From NCBI GenBank assembly GCA_911728455.2, contig OU452223.1:13863423-13927422 (forward strand): a stretch of DNA of 64,000 nucleotides, in the 5' to 3' direction. Origin of the DNA: Marthasterias glacialis (Eukaryota > Echinodermata > Asteroidea > Forcipulatida > Asteriidae). Shown piece by piece: positions 62,976 to 64,000 of the stretch. The translations under genes were made by a program, and so were the position numbers. The notes under the pieces are model-generated. The model searched no databases, was not told the origin of the DNA, and worked only from the letters and a program-made list of their open reading frames with translations. The first letter of the stretch is position 1. Each line of letters begins with the position of its first letter.

Positions 62976-64000
62976 GGAGTTTTGGAACAAAATGTCAAAG
63001 TCGTTTTTGCTCTACGATGTCAAGAGGGAATATCCCCCAGTACCAGTGCTCTAATTTGCAAGTCTGGATGAGTGTTAGTTTGGGAAATATCCACCATTCT
63101 TCGGCTGAAACTTTTGTCGCCAAAAAGCACAAATTTTACAGTATCCCCCCCCAAAAAAAATTGGAGTTTTGGACCAAAATGTCAAAGTCGTTTTTGCTCT
63201 ACCATGTCAAAAGGGAAAATCCCCTAGTACCAGTGCTCTAATTTGCAAGTCCGGATGAGCGTTAGTTCAGGAAATATCCACCAGTTTTGGGGCTGAAACT
63301 TTTAGGGTCAAAAAGCACAAATTTTACAGTACCCCCCTAAAAAAATTGGAGTTTTGGACCAAAATGTCAAAGTCATTTTTGCTCTACCATGTCAAGAGGG
63401 AATATCCCCCAGTACCAGTGCTCTAATTTGCAAGTCCGGATGAGCGTTAGTTTTGGAAATATCCACCATATTTCGGCTTAAACTTTCAGGGTCAAAATGT
63501 AAAAACTCTATTATACCCCCTAAAAAAAATTTGAGTTATGGACCAAAATGTCAAAGTAATTTTTGCTTTACCATGTCAAGAGTGAACATCCCCCAGTACC
63601 AGTGCTCTAATTTGAAAGTCCGGATAAGCGTTAGTTCAGGAAATATCCACCAGTTTTGGGGCTGAAACTTTTAGGGTCAAAAAGCACAAATTTTACAGTA
63701 CCCCCTTGAAAAAAATTGGAGTTTTGGACCAAAATGTCAAAGTCATTTTTGCTCTACCATGTCAAGAGTGAATATCCCCCAGTACCAGTGCTCTAATTTG
63801 CAAGTCCGGATAAGGGTTAGTTCGGGAAATATCCACCATTTTTCGGCTGAAACTTTTATCGCCAAAAAGCACAAATTTTACAGTACCCCCCTAAAAAAAA
63901 TTGGAGTTTTGGACCAAAATGTCCAAGAAGTTTTTGCTCTACCATATCAAGAGGGAATATCCCCCAGTACCAGTGCTTTAATTTGCAAGTCCGGATGAGC

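Larger units (their letters stand above)
47428..64000 (+). repeat. 184-187-bp satellite array, about 89 copies, continuing past the window
   Basis: Recurring block: GGAGTTTTGGACCAAAATG, then GCTCTACCATGTCAAGAGGG, AATATCCCCCAGTACCAG, GCTCTAATTTGCAAGTCC, GGATGAGCGTTAGTTCGGG, AAATATCCACCATTTTTCGG, GCCAAAAAGCACAAATTTT, and a C-run/A-run. Starts at 62792, 62976, 63163 and 63348 give periods of 184, 187 and 185 bp. Length varies mainly in the C-run (about 4-12) and A-run. The array is mosaic: variable positions such as ATCGCC versus AGGGTC before AAAAAGC, and CCATTTTTCGG versus CCAGTTTTGAGG, recur in fixed orders that define higher-order units. Long chained open frames arise because 186 bp is 62 codons. 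They are not interpreted as genes. Confidence 0.98.
59290..64000 (+). repeat. More diverged distal part of the 185-bp array
   Basis: About 25 monomers with more scattered substitutions than the core, without the 2.4-2.6-kb units, running off the window. Some monomer types recur at a distance (ACCATATCAAGAGGG near 59320, 62645 and 63940). It contains its own local trimer duplication, listed next. Unusual copies include one with GGAAATATAAACCTATTTTC (about 59939) and one with GTTTTGGAAATATCC (63451) that breaks the TTCnnGAA box. Confidence 0.75.

Noticed and set aside
47742..63998. Dozens of 60-169-codon frames in the 185-bp array, such as 60510-61019
   Set aside because: They are the same satellite read through. 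Frames chain because some monomers are 186 bp (62 codons). Frames shift with every C-run or A-run change, both strands are open, and no protein family is recognised.
1..64000. CRISPR array
   Set aside because: Repeats are 312 and 185 bp in direct contact, with no short repeat-spacer alternation, and the DNA is eukaryotic in character.
47463..64000. Telomere-like interpretation of T-run/G-run on the minus strand
   Set aside because: The runs occur once per 185-bp unit inside a complex monomer, and are not a short telomeric tandem repeat.

Overview
This is eukaryotic, almost certainly metazoan, DNA dominated by two unrelated-looking tandem satellite arrays separated by a 6.2-kb non-satellite bridge. 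There are no compact genes, no prokaryotic operon signals, no rRNA or tRNA genes and no CRISPR-type spacers. The repeat-to-repeat identity, higher-order repeat (HOR) organisation and intron-like AT-rich bridge resemble pericentromeric or other heterochromatic satellite DNA in a long-read assembly, probably of an invertebrate. The sequence alone does not identify the species.

Region 1 (1-41252) is a head-to-tail array of about 132 copies of a 312-bp monomer. It enters the window already in progress and ends abruptly inside a monomer at 41252. Copies differ at only a few positions. An A/T-tract junction acts as a natural barcode and divides the array into zones. Mostly A5T6 or A6T5 copies lie up to about 16 kb, mixed A4T7/A5T6 copies from about 16 to 22 kb, a zone rich in a GGACC variant from about 22 to 35 kb, and a regular two-monomer HOR of 626 bp from 35.6 kb to the edge. 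Each monomer carries a perfect 22-bp palindrome, two shorter dyads, and a compact set of motifs resembling a promoter (ETS-like, YY1-like, perfect CRE TGACGTCA, and a second YY1-like AAAATGGCGG).

Region 2 (41253-47427) is the bridge. It holds one candidate terminal coding exon on the minus strand (transmembrane helix plus basic tail, 44149-44434), a 242-bp tandem duplication of that exon's 3' end and downstream sequence, three AGAGGGCGC(C/T) CTCF-like cores, an ISRE-like box, and 3.5 diverged copies of a 435-460-bp repeat (45835-47427). One minus-strand reading frame in that repeat is open for 209 codons except for a single stop. The rest shows nothing I can assign.

Region 3 (47428-64000, running off the window) is a second satellite with a 184-187-bp monomer. 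A degenerate edge and a C11A16 tract mark its start. The core (about 48.7-59.3 kb) is built of nested, nearly identical duplications of 3 monomers (556 bp), 13 monomers (2413 bp) and 14 monomers (2601 bp). The flanks are more diverged. Monomers carry conserved TTCnnGAA (heat-shock-element-like) and GGGAATATCCC boxes, and a TTTTGGACCAAAATG segment that also occurs in the GGACC variant of the first satellite.

No set of genes works together here. The biological content is satellite evolution (homogenisation, HOR formation, array boundaries) and possible protein-binding or transcriptional function of the monomers. All motif-based functions are inferences.
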